Positions 42,666 to 44,880 of a stretch of DNA of 44,880 bases are shown here, piece after piece. The notes beneath the pieces are model-generated. The model had not been told where the DNA came from and ran no database searches. It was given only the letters and a program-made list of their open reading frames with translations. A program made the translations under genes and the position numbers. The first letter of the stretch is position 1, and each line of letters opens with the position of its first letter. Source of the DNA: Lentisphaerota bacterium (lineage in GTDB: Bacteria; Verrucomicrobiota; Kiritimatiellia; UBA8416; JABMPJ01); assembly GCA_013203785.1 (NCBI GenBank), contig JABMPJ010000119.1, forward strand, positions 1 to 44,880, given 5' to 3'.

Positions 42666-43907
42666 TCAGGGGCGCCAATAGGAGTCGACGGCTTCCTTGG
42701 CCACGCGTACATAGTGCCGCCCCCTCTCGAAATCGCCGAAAATCGTCCCGACTTCTCTTTGCGCAATCTCGAAGAGACAGCCGCTCGCCGCCTCACAGAC
42801 GCCCTTGAAGTACGCGGTGATGGCCTCGTCGTTGAGCGGTCCATCACAGGTCACGAATTCCGCACGTGGCTTGCAGTAGTAAACGACTCGGCTACCGCGC
42901 AGGAACTCGCCGATGCAAGGTTCATCGTTGAAGGGCGCGACGGATAGTTTGCGGAGTGTGGCCCACGTTGACAGGTAGTTCGGCCAGATGGCGTCGACGC
43001 GCTCGCAACAGCCGTAGGACAGCAAACCGAAACGATCGACCAAGCGCTGCTGGTACGGGAAGACGAACTCGCCGAAGGTATCTGCCGAGACCGCCGTCGT
43101 TTCCTGCGACTCGAGGAATCCCCAGCACTGCGTGGTCCGCGTCACCTTATCGCTCGGCAGTTCGTCGGTGAAGGCGAAGGATTCCTGAGCCAGGGGGCTG
43201 AGGCCATTCGTAGGTAGCAGCAACGCTTCCTCTTCAAGGAAGTCGTAGTATCGTTCGTAGACTTGGGTGGCCATCTCCATGGCCGCATGTACGGCATCCG
43301 GGCAGTCGAACATGGCGATATAATAGGCCTCCATGCCCATCAGGTGGACCAGCGGGTTGGTCGCCCCCCCCGGTAGCGCGCCCATGACCATGCGCACGGG
43401 CAGGATGTCCCCGAAGAGGTCCTCCACCAGCTCGCACTGACGCGCCGTGGCCTCGCGGTCAACCCCGAACGACCCGCCGCGTAGTGTGTCAATCTCAGCG
43501 GCCAGGTCGTGAATAACCGGGTCAATATGAAAGCCCTGCGCGTTAACGCCCCCGGCTCGCGTGATTGACGACGCGAGGCCGAAAGGATGCACATGCGTGC
43601 GCCACGTCATATCGAACGTCGGCGATACGGGCGTATCGTCGTCGAACAGCTCGCGCCCGACCAACGTACTCAGCAGGGCGCCCTCAAGCTCCCGTGCCTG
43701 CGCCCCCTCGCACTGCAGGCGCGGGGTGATCACCTCGTGACAGAAGTTTGAAAAGAGCAGCCGAACCGGCGGCGATTCGCGGTGCCCCTCCGCCTGCGCC
43801 CGCCACTTCTTCAGGATGATCTCATTCTGCGGCGCATCTGCGTAGTCGCGCTGAAGCCGCGCCCGCTGCCTCACTATCTCGCGATCTCGTGTTGAAATAG
43901 GCTCCAT
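42666..43907 (-). CDS. URO-D superfamily-like protein
   Basis: A 413-residue protein starting at ATG 43907 (MEPISTRDREIV); a longer frame to 44003 would overlap the upstream beta-helix gene by 76 bases. The middle and end show URO-D/MtaA-like features: VRMVMGALPGGATNPLVHLMGMEAYYIAMFDCPDAVHAAMEMATQ, LLSYGCCERVDAIWPNYLSTW, and VYYCKPRAEFVTCDGPLN. It is only distantly related to the URO-D-like protein at 19191-20285. The conserved role in haem synthesis is not expected; such genes accompany glycosidases in this bacterial group. It lies 20 bases after the beta-helix gene and 165 before the GH106-like gene. Confidence 0.62.
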   Translation of the reverse strand: MEPISTRDREIVRQRARLQRDYADAPQNEIILKKWRAQAEGHRESPPVRLLFSNFCHEVITPRLQCEGAQARELEGALLSTLVGRELFDDDTPVSPTFDMTWRTHVHPFGLASSITRAGGVNAQGFHIDPVIHDLAAEIDTLRGGSFGVDREATARQCELVEDLFGDILPVRMVMGALPGGATNPLVHLMGMEAYYIAMFDCPDAVHAAMEMATQVYERYYDFLEEEALLLPTNGLSPLAQESFAFTDELPSDKVTRTTQCWGFLESQETTAVSADTFGEFVFPYQQRLVDRFGLLSYGCCERVDAIWPNYLSTWATLRKLSVAPFNDEPCIGEFLRGSRVVYYCKPRAEFVTCDGPLNDEAITAYFKGVCEAASGCLFEIAQREVGTIFGDFERGRHYVRVAKEAVDSYWRP

Positions 43908-43927
43908 GTTGTGATCCGTTCCATCAA

Positions 43928-44880
43928 TCAAGGTTCGGCAGATGCAGTGGCATTGGTCGTTTGAGGCACGTCGCCGACGCTGCCCCATGACCAGTTCCCC
44001 CACTTGGTTTGCGGGCCAGCCACATGGACGCCGGTGCCGATGGTGACACCGTCCGCGATGATGGAGAAACGCTTGTCCGCGCCGGCCGGGTCGAAGGATT
44101 CGAAGAACGTGACGTCTTCAAGGTGCGAGCCGCGGAAGATGGACTGAAAGGTGTGGTCGGGCGCATCGGTCCAGCGGTGGGTGATGCGGCAGCGCCGAAA
44201 GATTTCGCGATTGGGGTAATCGACATAACAGGCCTTGGTCTTGTGGGCGATGATGTCGCAGTCTTCAAAGAGGACGTTGTCGCCACTGTGGATGACCAGT
44301 GCACCGGCGCGATAGCAGCCCTTGTCCTGATAGTCGACGTCTTCGATGCGGCAACGGCGGTATTGCGTGGCCAAGTCCGGATCGTCCGATCCCACGCCGT
44401 GAACGATCGAGCCATGAATGGTGCAATCCTCGAATTTGAGGCCGGGTTTACTGGCCCACACCGACCACGCGGTGGTGCCCCAGATGGTGCAGTTGATAAA
44501 CTCGGTGTAACCGCCGTCACCTGAGTCAGCAACAATGGCGCAGCCGTTGTTGTTGATGAACTGGCAGTTGATGAACCGGCCATCGCGGCAAACGGAGACT
44601 TCGGCCTCAATGTCGATCCCCGCGCCGGGCGGGCTGCCGAATGCGGCCCGTCCGGTATGGTTGAATTTGCAGTTGATCGCCGTCAACCCGCGTCCGCCCA
44701 CCCAACTGAGTCCCTGGCGGCAGTTGTACTCGCTGTTGATGTTGACAAGCACATGCGGGGTGGGCGGATCGTCGACGGTCAGGTTCGCCCAGCCGATCAT
44801 GATACCGTCGAGCGCATGGTGATGGGTGTGGATGTTTTCGACGCGGACAAACCTGTTATTGTAGAGCTGGATGCCGGAAG
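43928..44880 (-). CDS. Parallel beta-helix protein, partial (5' end outside the window)
   Basis: The minus-strand frame is open to the right window edge and has coding character there (LYNNRFVRVENIHTHHHALDG), so the ATG at 44800 is internal. The 317 visible residues repeat short strands of the right-handed beta-helix type: INCKFNHTGRAAF, INCQFINNNGCAIVAD, INCTIWGTTAWSVWASK, FEDCTIHGSIVHGVGSDD, YRRCRIEDVDYQDKG and FEDCDIIAHKTKACYVDY. Such proteins are pectate lyase-like, alginate epimerase-like or NosD-like; catalytic residues cannot be placed. The C-terminus TNATASAEP has no anchor. It is the first visible gene of the minus-strand cluster. Confidence 0.75.
   Translation of the reverse strand, partial: SGIQLYNNRFVRVENIHTHHHALDGIMIGWANLTVDDPPTPHVLVNINSEYNCRQGLSWVGGRGLTAINCKFNHTGRAAFGSPPGAGIDIEAEVSVCRDGRFINCQFINNNGCAIVADSGDGGYTEFINCTIWGTTAWSVWASKPGLKFEDCTIHGSIVHGVGSDDPDLATQYRRCRIEDVDYQDKGCYRAGALVIHSGDNVLFEDCDIIAHKTKACYVDYPNREIFRRCRITHRWTDAPDHTFQSIFRGSHLEDVTFFESFDPAGADKRFSIIADGVTIGTGVHVAGPQTKWGNWSWGSVGDVPQTTNATASAEP

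Noticed and set aside
1..44880. tRNA, rRNA, CRISPR array, replication origin or phage genes
   Set aside because: Looked for by eye on both strands; no cloverleaf arms, rRNA-like stretches, regularly spaced repeats, or phage structural genes were found.

Overview
The window looks like a chromosomal stretch of a GC-rich, polysaccharide-degrading bacterium, most likely of the Planctomycetota-Verrucomicrobiota-Chlamydiota group and perhaps close to Kiritimatiellota or Lentisphaerota. That placement is an inference. It rests on very large glycosidase-like proteins, LamG-domain exoproteins, uroporphyrinogen-decarboxylase-like proteins beside glycosidases, many AraC-type regulators, and a trpS-scpA-scpB-hisC-tyrA-aroA-cmk cluster. 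No tRNA, rRNA or CRISPR array was seen.

Region 1 (1-7063) is housekeeping. The left edge carries what looks like the 3' end of a group II intron (about 1-142), followed by a pair of inverted REP-like hairpins (314-401). A seven-gene minus-strand operon follows: trpS, scpA, scpB, hisC, tyrA, aroA and cmk. It reads from a clear sigma-70-type promoter at 7096-7124 and has 4-base start/stop overlaps at scpB/hisC and hisC/tyrA.

Region 2 (7064-15608) is a catabolic island: a LacI-type regulator with its own promoter, two adjacent secreted proteins of about 1000 residues with glycosidase-like features, and an AraC regulator. Region 3 (15744-17020) is a scar. It holds a decayed fragment related to the gene at 24369-25859, then a degenerate insertion sequence bounded by inverted TTAGGTG-type repeats.

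Region 4 (17156-27522) holds a XylR-like regulator facing a minus-strand gene train: a LamG exoprotein, a glycosidase-like protein, a class III aminotransferase, a Gfo/Idh/MocA dehydrogenase, a 51-residue remnant of an FGGY sugar kinase, a creatininase-family hydrolase, a cupin, a URO-D-like protein and a PhyH-like dioxygenase. The promoter of the leading LamG gene carries a 14-bp direct repeat with a 21-bp period next to its -35 box, as expected for an AraC-type activator. This cluster is the best candidate here for an undescribed pathway.

Region 5 (28036-37787) contains a 1526-residue DUF4838/LamG protein with a divergent AraC regulator, and a LamG protein plus beta-propeller glycosidase-like gene with another divergent AraC regulator. 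Region 6 (37963-44880) is a minus-strand run of a parallel beta-helix protein (cut by the window edge), a second URO-D-like protein, a GH106-like giant glycosidase and an alpha-galactosidase-like protein. Overall, each glycan-degradation module sits beside its own transcription factor, and the non-glycosidase enzymes probably process the released or modified sugars. The substrates cannot be read from the sequence.
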